In this document: positions 1 through 9,746 of the stretch, one piece after another | How the letters are laid out: each line of letters starts with the position of its first letter | How positions within the stretch are numbered: the stretch's first letter is position 1 | Source: Auricularia sp. M13 | Lineage: Eukaryota; Basidiomycota; Agaricomycetes; Auriculariales; Auriculariaceae | Direction: 5' to 3' | NCBI GenBank assembly: GCA_037042915.1 | Contig: CM073194.1 | Location: 1,054,001 to 1,118,000, forward strand | DNA: 64,000 bases | The notes under the pieces: generated by a model | Databases searched by the model: none | The model's input: the letters and a program-made list of their open reading frames with translations, nothing else | Told to the model about the DNA's origin: nothing | Translations under genes and position numbers: made by a program

Positions 1-654
1 CAGGCCGGAATTTCCGAGACTGCCGACCAGGTCATGATCAGTACGAAAAACCGTCGAGGACCGTATCACTGCGCGGCGTACCGTTGGTATTCCATTGATA
101 GGTTTGCTAAGGTGAGACCTTGATTTGGAGCTTTGAGAAGTGTTGAGGGCACAGGGGGAGACGTTTTCGTCGCGCTGGTTTTATACCCCGGGCCACTTAA
201 GTAACAGAAAATCCGAAGTCATGAACCGCAGTTTGCTCGTCCCGCTCCCACGGCAGCCGACCCACCGGTGGTATGTACCCCCATGACCAATTCAATTGCA
301 TGCAGCTTTCTCATCTCAATGCGCGCCTTCCCCGCCAGTTGGCTCTGGGATTCGCCCATCGGCGAAAGCTGATATCAGCATGACAAAGGAACAGTAAAAT
401 GCTGGACAACAACGGACGTCTTTCTCGCCCTGCTGATGCGCCTGTGTCAGCATGACAAAGAATGTGCGAGCGCTAGATACTGGTCCAGATGTTTGCCACT
501 CATCGGGACCGTACGGCTACCGAGTCACCTGCAGAGGATTAGCCCCGAACAAACCCTCAAGTCAAAGCATGAGTATCCGTCAGCTCTCAGGCGCTTTCGA
601 GCATCGCATCACATTCAATAGGTATTATGTAGCTAACGCGCCGAATTATAACAT
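1..654. other. gene-less stretch
   Basis: No convincing exon was found on either strand; the open frames are short and have no recognisable motif. A 14-bp direct repeat (TCAGCATGACAAAG) occurs at about 375 and 447. The right part is the 3' flank of the neighbouring minus-strand monooxygenase. Confidence 0.5.
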
Positions 655-1959
655 TTAACCCCAGAACCAAGAGCGAACCGCACCGAGGAGGAACGCTACG
701 CGACCTGCGAGGGTAGTATGCGACCTGAAAAAGGCGGCGTAGGTCTCAGCGGCGCCGTCCTTGAACGCCAGCTCGAGATTCTCAGCCGACTCCTTCGCAG
801 CGCTCGCGGCGTACTTGGCGCGCTTCGCCTCGTACTTCTGCACCGCGGCGTCCCAGCCGTCCGGGGCCTTGGCCTTGCAGCCGATGAGCCCCTGGGCGAG
901 GTCGAGCGCCGCGCGCATCGCGACGTTCGCGCCCTCGCCGGCGAACGGCGACATGAGGTTGGCCGCGTCGCCGACGAGCGTCACGCCGCGCCTGTGCGGC
1001 CACGCGTGGTCCGGCGGGAGCGTGAACAGCGGGCGCGGGTAGACGGCGCTGCGGTCCGCGCGCGCGATGATCTGCCGCAGCCACGGCGCCCAGTCGGCGT
1101 ACATCTCCTCGAGCCGCCTGAGCGTGTCCTCCGGATCCTGCACCGCGGCGCCGTCGGGCAGGGCAAACGCGTCGGGGTCGTCGTGCCGGAACCAGACGTA
1201 GGAGCGGATGCGCCCGTCGCCGTTGCGCTGCGAGATGATGGCCCGCCCCGGCGAGTCGAACGCGCACATCATGCCGTTGCCGATGTGAGGCTCCAGGTCG
1301 GGTGCGCTCCCTGGCGCAAGAGAAATTTCGACGCCCATAATCCCCGCAAAGACAGGTTGCGCGGGAGAGACTAAGGGACGGATGCGGGAACGCGCGCCAT
1401 CCGCGCCGACAAGCAGCGTGCAAGTCGTTTGAATTCCGTTCGCGAATTCTAGCTGATGTCTGCCAGAGTTGTCGCCTAAAGGAGTAGCGGATACTAGGGT
1501 GTGGTCCCACTTTACGCACTCGGGCGGGAGAACATCTAAGAGCAGTTTTCTGTGAAGTTCAGTGAGCCAACGAAAGACACGCCTGCAAGGAATGCCATAC
1601 CTTAGAACTGTTCTATCGATTTCAGGTCTCCCCGAGAGCGATTTTCCAGGCGGAGGTTGGTCTTCGAAAAGTGGAACGCCTGTCTTGTTCGTAACGATAA
1701 CAGCCTCGCCCTCCGGCCGCGCGTTTGCCTTGAATTGCTCCTCGAGCCCGGCGGCCTTCAGAGCAGCCTGTCCGGTGCCAGAGTGCATATCCAGAGTCCC
1801 GCCAAGGTGTTGGCGAACCTCTGCGCTCACGTCGCGTTCGTAGACGTGCACAGTCGCCTTTGAGGAGAAGCCAGCATGGTGCAACACAGCAGCAAGAGAA
1901 AGGCCACCCAGTCCAGCGCCAATGATTGCGATGGTTGGTCGTTCTGGAGAGCCAGACAT
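655..1959 (-). CDS. FAD-dependent monooxygenase (TetX/salicylate hydroxylase-like)
   Basis: Flavoprotein monooxygenase expected to hydroxylate a small, probably aromatic or polycyclic, substrate using NAD(P)H and O2. The N-terminus carries the Rossmann motif GAGLGGLSLA (residues about 14-23) that binds the FAD ADP moiety. The C-terminal third carries GDAANLMSPFAGEGANVAM, the second FAD/ribityl-binding motif of the family. The frame is open over 434 codons, but a 51-bp GT..AG intron (about 1550-1600) fits better. Removing it joins EIDRTVLR directly to KLLLDVLPPE, the usual RPEIDR-x-LR-x-LLL spacing, and leaves about 417 residues, normal for the family. No signal peptide or membrane segment is seen, so it is probably cytosolic. 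The substrate cannot be told from sequence. Relics of two reductases lie just upstream. Confidence 0.9.
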   Translation of the reverse strand: MSGSPERPTIAIIGAGLGGLSLAAVLHHAGFSSKATVHVYERDVSAEVRQHLGGTLDMHSGTGQAALKAAGLEEQFKANARPEGEAVIVTNKTGVPLFEDQPPPGKSLSGRPEIDRTVLRYGIPCRRVFRWLTELHRKLLLDVLPPECVKWDHTLVSATPLGDNSGRHQLEFANGIQTTCTLLVGADGARSRIRPLVSPAQPVFAGIMGVEISLAPGSAPDLEPHIGNGMMCAFDSPGRAIISQRNGDGRIRSYVWFRHDDPDAFALPDGAAVQDPEDTLRRLEEMYADWAPWLRQIIARADRSAVYPRPLFTLPPDHAWPHRRGVTLVGDAANLMSPFAGEGANVAMRAALDLAQGLIGCKAKAPDGWDAAVQKYEAKRAKYAASAAKESAENLELAFKDGAAETYAAFFRSHTTLAGRVAFLLGAVRSWFWG

Positions 1960-2041
1960 GATACAAAAGACTCGGAGTCGAGGTCACGAGCTACTTAAGA
2001 CAGCAGGGAAGTTGCTCCGCAGTCGGACGCGCCACCGGCTC

Positions 2042-2049
2042 TATTTATA
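2042..2049 (-). promoter_or_regulatory. TATA box of the FAD monooxygenase
   Basis: Minus-strand TATAAATA lies about 83 bp before the ATG at 1959, a usual fungal TATA-to-ATG distance. Confidence 0.5.
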
Positions 2050-2530
2050 CTCGCGTCGGCATCGACGCGCAATCTGGGATGTTGTCGACGCTCTAGTTGC
2101 CCGGGCGAAGCGCGGCAGATCTGAGCATACGCGTCCAGCGGCTTGCCTTGTCGAGATGCAGAACGAACGAACGAAACAAAGTTGGGATGCCGAGGACGCG
2201 TGGCCTTTCGTTAAAAACCCCGGTATGATGCAGGGCTGTACATTCTAGAGGCCGGGAACTTGGATGCCGAGTGCTGCGCATGCACAAGGATTGGAGTCAT
2301 GGTACATAGAAGCTGACACGAGCAGTGCGGACAGAAAATAAGGTTTAGCGGGTAATATGACTGGCAGTTACTCCGACGTCGTGACTTGTACTTCCACCCT
2401 TCACTTGCGTCGGTCACGAGTAGAAAAAGAAACCATTTTGCTGCAACTGCGCCGGGCGGCTTTGCAAGTGACCTGGCCGTCTATGCTCGAGCCACCACAT
2501 CGACACTGCGTCGCGAGCAACGCCGTGCAC

Positions 2531-2690
2531 TGCGCTCAAAGGAAATTTGGCCGGCTCGATGCTTTATTGGCGGATACTGCAAATTCGGCTTCTTGAGTGG
2601 ACGTGCCCACAGAACAGTGGCAGAGGATCATGGAGGTCGACTTCTTCGGCACGTTCCCCACGTTCAGGTCGCCCTCCCTGCGCTGCGAGG
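2531..2690 (+). pseudogene. short-chain dehydrogenase relic
   Basis: One frame reads FGRLDALLADTANSAS, an in-frame stop, then VDVPTEQWQRIMEVDFFGTF. This resembles the SDR block in which FGRLDxLVxNAG is followed by the helix PxExWxxxMxVNxxG. The NAG triplet has become DTA and a stop interrupts the frame. The catalytic Y-x3-K region is not found downstream and the N-terminal TGxxxGIG motif is not clear upstream. I read it as a decayed fragment. No function is expected. Confidence 0.5.
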
Positions 2691-2699
2691 GTTCCACTA

Positions 2700-3044
2700 G
2701 TTGGCCAGCGACAGCCATTCGTATGTTATTGAGCTCGAGGTCACCTCGCTGCAATCCCACTCCAGCTTTATTTAGATTTTTACAGTCGAATGGCAAGACA
2801 TCGCTGGACAGGCGTGAATTCGCACCGGCACACCGAAGGCTGGCGATGGCATCATAGAATAGGTAAATTGTACAGTTCTTCAGCTTCAATCCAGTACATT
2901 TTCATATGCCGATCCCAGTCCGTTCATTTATTGAGAATGTGAGACCAGTCCTGTCTCCCGGCCCACTCCTCCTGGTCATGGTACAATCGATCCCAGCATG
3001 TCGCATGCGACCAATCGTTAACTGAGGAACTTATGCACAACACA
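2700..3044. other. gene-less stretch between two reductase relics
   Basis: No exon or repeat could be supported here. It separates the SDR relic from the NmrA-like relic. Confidence 0.4.
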
Positions 3045-3425
3045 GGACGTACCTCGCGGATGTCCTTGGCCTTTAACAAGTCCATTCCGCCGTCGTAACC
3101 CGGGTCGTTGTTATACTAGAACATGTCGGCGACCTCGATGCCCATGTCATGGTCGGGTGTGGCAGCGATCATCTCGTCTAACGTGACTTGGCGGTAGCTC
3201 ACGGGTGCGCCAGTGATACGACCCCAAGTCTCAATAAACGCGGGCCAGGTGCAAGTAGTCAGCCATATAGGCCTTTCCGGGATGCATTTGATAAACAGCG
3301 TAGGTGAAGTTGCCCATGTCGCCGACCGGGTCGACGTGCGGAACTGCCTTCTCAGGAGCGGTGGGACAGGCCATCTCGAAGCTCCCGTCTGCTTTTTGGA
3401 TTCACTGATGAGAATTGCTCATAGA
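3045..3425 (-). pseudogene. NmrA-like NAD(P)-binding protein relic
   Basis: Reading the minus strand from about 3405, one frame gives GSFEMACPTAPEKAVPHVDP, then VGDMGNFTYAV. A second frame continues WPAFIETWGRITGAPVSYRQ and VTLDEMIAATPDHDMGIEVA. These match the C-terminal half of NmrA-like/isoflavone-reductase-like proteins, where a DPxxDxG segment is followed by TWxEFxETWGxxTG and YRQVTLDEM. Two lesions are visible: one extra base near 3240-3250 shifts the frame, and a TAG at about 3117 follows the residues ADMF. Beyond the stop the reading YNNDPGYDGGMDLLKAKDIR is still family-like, so decay is recent. The Rossmann N-terminal half is not found. Confidence 0.65.
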
Positions 3426-3723
3426 GTATAAAGCAATGACGATACTTGATGATAGAGCCGCTCGTATGGTTGTACTGGTATCATCTTTTGCGCATGCGAG
3501 GTCTCGTCCTCGATGAGGTCAGGCTCTCACTGGCTGCTTCTGTGGGGGGTAGTTCAGGCTTTATTCATTTGATGTTGTGATTTCTATTTGGAGCGTTTTA
3601 GTCATGGGTATTGGTGCTTTCTGCGTTGACAGTAACGCCTGGGCGTCTAGGACAGAAGACGGTCACGTGATGTATGACGCGTGAATGTCGAAGATTTGAA
3701 GGCTGCTGCTGCGAGACTGAGAG

Positions 3724-3970
3724 CTGACACCAGGACAGGGCACAAGTATATTGACCCAGAATATATAAACACCGACTGTAGGTATTGCTCTCATATTGTG
3801 ACACAGAATACTTTACGAGATACCAAACAAAAACCGGCTCTTTTCAATTCAAAAACTCTGGTATTCCCTCGGTGTAACTCCGGTATTGCGTGTCACAATA
3901 CTCAGGCAATACCTACGGTCGGATATAGAGTATTCTGGGTCAATATACTAATGTTCTGCCCTGGTGTGAG
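3724..3970. repeat. MITE-like long inverted repeat
   Basis: The arm at about 3724-3804 is a near-exact reverse complement of the arm at about 3890-3970. Shared blocks include AGTATATTGACCCAGAATA, GTAGGTATTG and ATTGTGACAC. The arms flank an AT-rich loop of about 85 bp, and weaker symmetry extends outward by 10-15 bp. The transcript would fold into a long hairpin. Size and form fit a small non-autonomous transposon. No protein is encoded and no target duplication was established. Confidence 0.75.
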
Positions 3971-4005
3971 ATCACAGGTCCAGCTTTTTCTTCTCTCTAA
4001 ATTGA

Positions 4006-4049
4006 CACGGATCTGTTTGCTTGGTGGCACGGATCTGTTTGCTGAGTGG
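4006..4049. repeat. 22-bp tandem duplication
   Basis: The unit CACGGATCTGTTTGCT plus a six-base variable end occurs twice head to tail, followed by the first bases of a third copy. It lies just outside the inverted-repeat element. Confidence 0.75.
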
Positions 4050-4713
4050 CACGGACGCCATGGTGACATTGCGCTTTGAGCACACGGGAAGTCAGTGATT
4101 GTGAGCTCACAAGTTTAATGTGATATTACGAACATATATTTGTTTTATTTAACACGCATGCAATGTACCCGCATCTTTCTGAATGGGCTTCATTGGGCTT
4201 TGGAACACGTATGCATATTGTCACGTGACTTTGCTGGTTGTCCACATACGCCGCCGATTGGCTACAAACATATATCCATTGCAAGATTCTGGAAGCTGAT
4301 TACGGCTACGAGCAAGCCATTTCATCATACCTCTTGTCCCTCCAGTGCTTTGAAGCCGAGATCGTCGGAATTGTCGATCCAACGCGAACTTGGCGAATTG
4401 AGAACCGCAGCAATCCATCCTTGTTGCATGTCGCTATACTTGTACCGCATGCCCAGCCCAGTCTAGAGTGTAAAACTAAATATATTCGTATGTGAAGTCT
4501 TGAAAACTACCTGAGGAGCGACTGCGGATTAACATTAATTCGATCAAGAACCGGATAGCTTGTCTGGTCAGCCGAACATCGCGGAGCATTCAGTCCGCGC
4601 CCGTGCGCTCTGTGACGTCGAGAGCGCGTCGGCAGTGCGTCTCAGTCGAGACACTCCCAGCCCGCTCCGCCGCCGCCTGTCATTGTGAACTGCGTCAGCA
4701 TCTCGCTGGTGCT
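4050..4713. other. gene-less stretch; 5' flank of the secreted-protein gene
   Basis: No exon could be supported. The first half is AT-rich and the last 150 bp turn GC-rich towards the TATA box at 4714. Confidence 0.4.
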
Positions 4714-4720
4714 ATAAAAG
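4714..4720 (+). promoter_or_regulatory. TATA box of the Kre9/Knh1-like gene
   Basis: TATAAAA lies 50 bp before the ATG at 4770. Confidence 0.6.
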
Positions 4721-4769
4721 ACGGATTCTGACGGCCCAAAACTTCACGTCGTTTCCTCGTCTCAGCGAA

Positions 4770-5255
4770 ATGAAGTTTACAACCGCCTTCACGACCATCC
4801 TCCTCTCTGTGTCGACGGCTCTCGCCGTGCCCGTCCTCGAGACGAAGCGCGACATTTTCGTCCCCCGGATCATCGAGCCCAACGCCAACACAGTGTGGAC
4901 GCTGGGTGGAACCTTCGACGTTGTGTGGGACACGAGCAACGCGCCGGAGAACATCAGCAACAGGGGCGCGATCACGCTGAAAAACAACGGGCTCATCGTA
5001 GGCGGTGAGCTTGATTGGATCCATCCAGTTAAGTGCCTCGCTAACGCGGTTGCAGCTCCCCTTGCGCAGGACTTCGACCTGAGGTCGGGTCGTCAGGCCG
5101 TCGTCGTGCCGTCCGATCTTACACCTGGCTCTGCCTACTCGATCGTCCGTACGTACCAGCTATTAGCAACACACCTCTAAGGTCCTCATGTGGTTTCTTC
5201 GATAGTTTTCGGCGACTCCGGCAACGTCAGTGAGGACTTCACGATCACGGCGTAG
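4770..5255 (+). CDS. small secreted protein with Kre9/Knh1-like N-terminal domain
   Basis: Three exons: 4770-5004, 5056-5148 and 5206-5255, giving 125 residues. Phases are consistent and both introns are 50-57 bp. The N-terminus MKFTTAFTTILLSVSTALA is a clear signal peptide. The mature part has PNANTVWTLGGTFDVVWDTS, then a block ending in TPGSAYSIVLFGDSGNVSEDFTITA. This is the pattern of the Ser/Thr-rich GPI-anchored family (Kre9/Knh1 N-terminal, Ig-like fold) found in fungal wall-associated proteins. Here the protein stops right after the domain, with no Ser/Thr-rich stalk or GPI signal, so it is probably a free secreted form. Its exact role is unknown; a cell-wall or extracellular role is inferred from the family. 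Confidence 0.85.
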
Positions 5256-5665
5256 GACGCTACCTTCCTAGCCATTGAATATTGAATGGACATGTCCCCC
5301 GTGCTCTACATGTAGCTCCTTGCATTGGAATGAACACGTTTGTTTCTGATTCAAGTCAGTAGATTGCGTGCTCTTGCGAGGACCAGTTCCTCCTGTCATT
5401 GCGTTAGAAAGTTTCTGAGGCGCCTCGAGTGCACATGTGTTGCACTGATAGGACTCCGACTCATGACCAGCGCTTTTGCTCAAAGGCAAGGTAGGCCCAT
5501 TCAGGCCCCATTTAGCTATTGTTCTACTGTATTCATTGTCAATCTATGACTTGGTTACCCTCCTTTACACGCTGAAAACGTGATATTAGCACATTTAGCC
5601 GACCTGTCTAGACTGCTGCAACACGGCGGGCGTTCCCCAGAAGATCTCTCAACGAATAAATCAGG
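5256..5665. other. gene-less 3' flank between convergent genes
   Basis: Holds the 3' ends of the secreted-protein gene (+) and the MFS transporter (-). No exon is seen. Confidence 0.45.
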
Positions 5666-8600
5666 TCATGATTTATCCTGTTCTCGAATCTCCGCGGTGG
5701 TAGGCGCAGGGTTTGGTTGAGGCGGAGAAGCGTCCACGCTAGCTGCGAGACCCTTCTCAACGTCCGCAGGGGCATCGACGGTAGGCTCGTCATCAGCTGC
5801 TTTTCCCGTCGCGTCGGCCCCTGGCTTCGTGTTCTGAACGATCTGTCGCTTGAGAGTGTACGCTCGCAGAGGAAGAACTGATTATGCGGGTGAGCACACT
5901 GACGACGTCAGACGCGGAAGTTATCACCGAAGAGCAGGCCAACAAAGACCAGAGGGGTCCACACCAGCCTGTTACAGCACATGAGAAGTGATCTGCGCGC
6001 AAGTGAAAGTCGCACCAGATTGTAGATAAACTCTTCGTGTACGCATGCAAGACGCGTTCCCGGAGGTCGAGTGGCTGGAGAAGGAACGTTCAATCGAAAG
6101 GTTGAGATAGTGAGGCACAATAGAAGTCTACGCGCCTCGATATGTGTCAGTCCTCGCACGTCGTTGATTAAATCTCCACTGGGATGGAACCCAATCGCTC
6201 CGAGGCGACGGTGAACCTCGGACGCGTAAATTGCGCCACCGACAGAAATACCTATCGTACCCCCCTGCGTCCAGTCAGTATTTACAAATGGACAGTGAGG
6301 CCACGCCGGTGTACAATTTGCCTTACTTGAAGTCAGCATGCGCCTGGAGCAGCGGGCAAGAATGCTGACCTGATCAATGCGAACGTTGCCGTAGCCGTGG
6401 CCATATCTTTGAGTGGCATAGCGGCTTGAACAGCTGAGGAACCGATCATACGAGTGAGTGCGGGAGCAAGCACTGCGTCAACCGCAACGACATACCGATG
6501 AGCGGCGGCTGGAATAAGCAACCAACGCCCAATGCGCATACGAGCAATATGATCTCCTGGGCGGCCCTATAAACGTGTCAGAAATGCATGGGTTTGATGT
6601 CTGCCGCTTCAACGTACAAGCTGGTGCGCTCGTCGAACATGATCATGAGGCCTTGACCGAGTAACATGACGACCTGTTCCCCAGTTAAACTGCCTTAGCC
6701 GGCAAAAAACAATAGATACTGAAATGCATACCCATCCAAACCATATAATGGGGCGGTAAGAGCCAATTCGGACGAGAACGAGGCCAGAGATGGCCGAAAC
6801 GAATGCGCTTCCGAAGGAAAACGGGATCATCATGACACCGCTCTTCGTAGCGGAAGCCCCGAGAACCTGGAAATACACTGCAACAAACTTGGCTTAACGT
6901 TTCGTGCGATGGAGAGGGCGTAACTACCTGGTCCATAGTAACTGACGCCTGATGGAGCTTGAGTAAGACGTTCGAATCATCGAGAATAGACCCACCAAAG
7001 TAGACGAAGGCAAAAAGGAGTCCGGAACACAGCGCTCCCATTGTCGTGCGAGTCTTGAAGAGTCGAGGTGGGATGACAGGAGCACGAGTCGTCAGCGCCT
7101 CATTAATACCGCCTGCAATGAGCAGGACGACGCCTAACACCAAGAAAATGATCGTGTTGCGCGCCGACCAGTCCTTCTCTCCGGCATTGAAGCCGAGGAG
7201 AAGTAGCACAATACCGCCCATGATGAGAGTCAGCCCCAGAAAGTCGAATTCGGCGACATGTTGCCGAAACGTCTTCTGTTTTACGGGATTAAGCTGGAGA
7301 ACTTAGGTTACCTATCATCATAGTCGCGAATAAAGAGGCACACATTGAGGAAGAACAGGAGCATTAAGGCGGCAACTCCGCCGGTCGGGAGGTTCTGATA
7401 GCCCAGTCTCAGCATACGTGGAGTCTAGGTATACAGTGACTCACAATCCAAAAGATCCAACGCCAACTGGCATGGTCCGTCAGTACTCCCCCCACCTAAA
7501 CAGCGCGTCAGAGTATCACCAGACATTCAGTGATTTCTCACCAAGGGACCAAAAACGCTGGCAAAACCTAAGAGGTGTGAGGCACATCGCATCAGTAAGG
7601 CACATTCGCCATCCGTCGTCTTGCGTACCCCATCTGTACGGGTACCATGAGTTGAATCACGAAGACCAGAATACGGTCGACATACGTCGCTGCAATGAAC
7701 CCTGCGTAAACGCCCCGCTTTTCTAGCGGTGCTGGAACAAGGTCAGCATACGACTCGTCGAGGCTGTGGATTACTGACTGATGTCGGAAATTGTGATATT
7801 CACGAGTTGAATGATCCCTCCTCCGCCAATTCCCTGGACTCCACGGGCTGGTCAACTTGTCAGTGAATCGCATTGACCGTAGTTCAGATCGTCGCTGACC
7901 TAATACCAGCCAGATGAAGCTTTGAGCAGCGCCGCACAGCGCACTCCCGAGGAGGAAAATGCCTATGGACGCATACAGTATTGGTTTACGGCCTAAGATG
8001 TCCGAAAGTTTGGCGTAAAGCGGTCCGAGACCTGTAAGAATGATTAGACGCTGCACAAGTCAAGTGACTGAGATGACTCGATGCTCACCGCTGGCCATGA
8101 GGAGGTATGCGGTTCCAACCCAACTGTACCCGTCCGCACCTCCTAACTGGCGAACAATTGTTGGTAGTGCAGTTGCAACTATGGTCTGCAAGGTCGTAAG
8201 TGCCGCAGATCAGACTCGCCATACGCACGCACCTGATCGAGGGCAGCTGGGTGGCTTTGTCATCAGCGCGCGCCCCAGGGCGTATTTTCGACGCGCGCAC
8301 CAAGGAATACTTGTTCATCGACGAGTTAGGTGATGCGTAAATGCGCTGCACATTCGTGTACCTGTGACCATCAACCTGACGCCGCGTGAGGGCGTGCAAA
8401 GCTGGCTGAACATGAGCGCTCACCCTGGGAAAACGAGTTTGAGGTTGCTAGAGTGGCAGATGTTAGGGGCTGCCAATGTCACGCGCGGTCCATTCGACAA
8501 CAACACACTTATGAGGCAATTCGTGAACTGCAAGATATTCAGACGTCGTCAGAAGAAAGTCGCAGTACGCACCTTCGTGCTGTTTCCAGGATTGCCCTGG

Positions 8601-8702
8601 CCGTTGCTTTTCATCCTCTACTATCGTTGGAGCTTGGGACAGCGTCATGTCGTCCTTTTGTATCGCTGACGAGCTCTGGCCGTCGCGGTCGTTACTGTTC
8701 AT
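5666..8702 (-). CDS. MFS drug:H+ antiporter-type transporter (DHA2-like), many introns
   Basis: Predicted plasma-membrane efflux transporter, spread over about 14 exons. Ordered family blocks on the minus strand: TIVATALPTIVRQLGGADGY (about 8140-8200), GPLYAKLSDILGRKPILYAS, RGVQGIGGGGIIQLVNITIS (motif C region), LTDHASWRWIFWI, NLPTGGVAALMLLFFL, FRQHVAEFDFLGLTLIMGG, PPRLFKTRTTMGAL, YFQVLGASATKSGVMMIPFS, VQAAMPLKDMATATATFALI, GGTIGISVGGAIYASEVHRR and LHAYTKSLSTIW. A hydrophilic tail ends with EIREQDKS. Introns of about 45-70 bp join these blocks in frame. The start chosen is MNSNDRDGQSSSAIQ, whose acidic N-terminus joins LPHNNLKLVFPG. The first membrane helix between that and TIVATALP could not be resolved (8200-8440): either a poorly marked intron or a lesion. 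The substrate is unknown; relatives export toxins, drugs or secondary metabolites. Confidence 0.82.
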
Positions 8703-9184
8703 GATGGTCTGAGAGAAAGCTGCCCTCGCCGACGGCACGGTGCTCCGGAACGACGGCACACCGTACGGGTCAATCTGTACGTAACTGATTAGATAATCGG
8801 ATTTCTTTTTCACTCATTCCATGAGTACCTTGCCATCACCAGCCCAGCAGCAGTCAGTCGTTACCTAGCTCAATCGCCTCATTACCTGGGTGATTTTCCA
8901 CGAGTTGCAGGACGAGCTAAATCGGAATCCGGACATCCGCAAGAACTCGGAGGCATATTATTATTGGGCGAGCACGGATCGAAAACCTACAGTACAGATT
9001 GGTCGGCGCGAGGCTACATAGTGATACACGCAGAGTTTCTGAAAAAAAAAAAATATACAAGTAGCGGGTTCTTCAGTCCCGTGTTCGGTGGCTTTCATGG
9101 GGCCGTTCAAGCGTCGGGAATGGCAGCATCAAATGTGACGTTCGTATACATGGGGGCTGTCGTCCATGCCACCTGTCATATCTG
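8703..9184. other. gene-less stretch
   Basis: Region upstream of the MFS gene and downstream of the next minus-strand gene. It contains an A10 run near 9044 and no exon that could be supported. Confidence 0.4.
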
Positions 9185-9703
9185 TTAAAAACCGTCTCTA
9201 AACGCGGCATAAAGACTCTCACCCCGAAGGACTGCATTATTACTGCTGTAAGAACGTAAGTCCCCGATCCCTTCGGAAACGCGGACGCCGGCAAGGCGAT
9301 TGGGACCGTGAAGTTTCCCGTACCCTGCAGGCGACATGAGAACATGTATCACAGGTCCTAGATTCTTATATGTGCATACGGTTATGTCCTGATCAATCTG
9401 GACGAAGTCCACGTTGGCCACCCAGGTTCCGAGGCCAGTCGGGTCGATGTGCTCGCTGCTCAAACTGACGCCGACGGCCGCGGTGTAGTCACGACTGCAG
9501 CGACAGGTCAGGCTGAAAAATTCAACCAAGCTCGTCCCCTTGTTGACTTACTAAGGACTCTGGGAGTTTTCCGTCATGAACGTCAACGGGAACGTCGAGT
9601 TGTCGGAGGCCTGGAAAGTGCTTGCGAGCGGCGCAAGGTCGACGATACGAGCAAGAACCGCAGCGGCGGACGCAAGACTGAGGGCAAGAGGGAAGTACAT
9701 CAT
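9185..9703 (-). CDS. secreted protein of unknown function
   Basis: Two exons, 9552-9703 and 9185-9494, joined across a 57-bp intron (donor GTAAGT; branch CTGAC 12 nt before the acceptor), giving 153 residues. The N-terminus MMYFPLALSLASAAAVLA is a signal peptide. The mature part begins RIVDLAPLASTFQASDNS and contains WVANVDFVQIDQDITVCTYK and VLMSPAGYGKLHGPNRLAGV. It holds a single cysteine in the mature part, so it is not a typical Cys-rich effector. I do not recognise the family. A shorter 39-bp intron is also possible and would add six residues. Confidence 0.65.
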
Positions 9704-9740
9704 TACGATTTGCAGGACTGCGATGCACGGTGAGGAGTGT

Positions 9741-9746
9741 TTTATA
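9741..9746 (-). promoter_or_regulatory. TATA box of the secreted-protein gene
   Basis: Minus-strand TATAAA lies 37 bp before the ATG at 9703. The short distance implies a very short 5' leader. Confidence 0.45.

Noticed and set aside
718-1374. 218-codon plus-strand frame
   Set aside because: Antisense shadow of the FAD monooxygenase; Arg/Val-rich reading typical of a complementary frame in GC-rich DNA.
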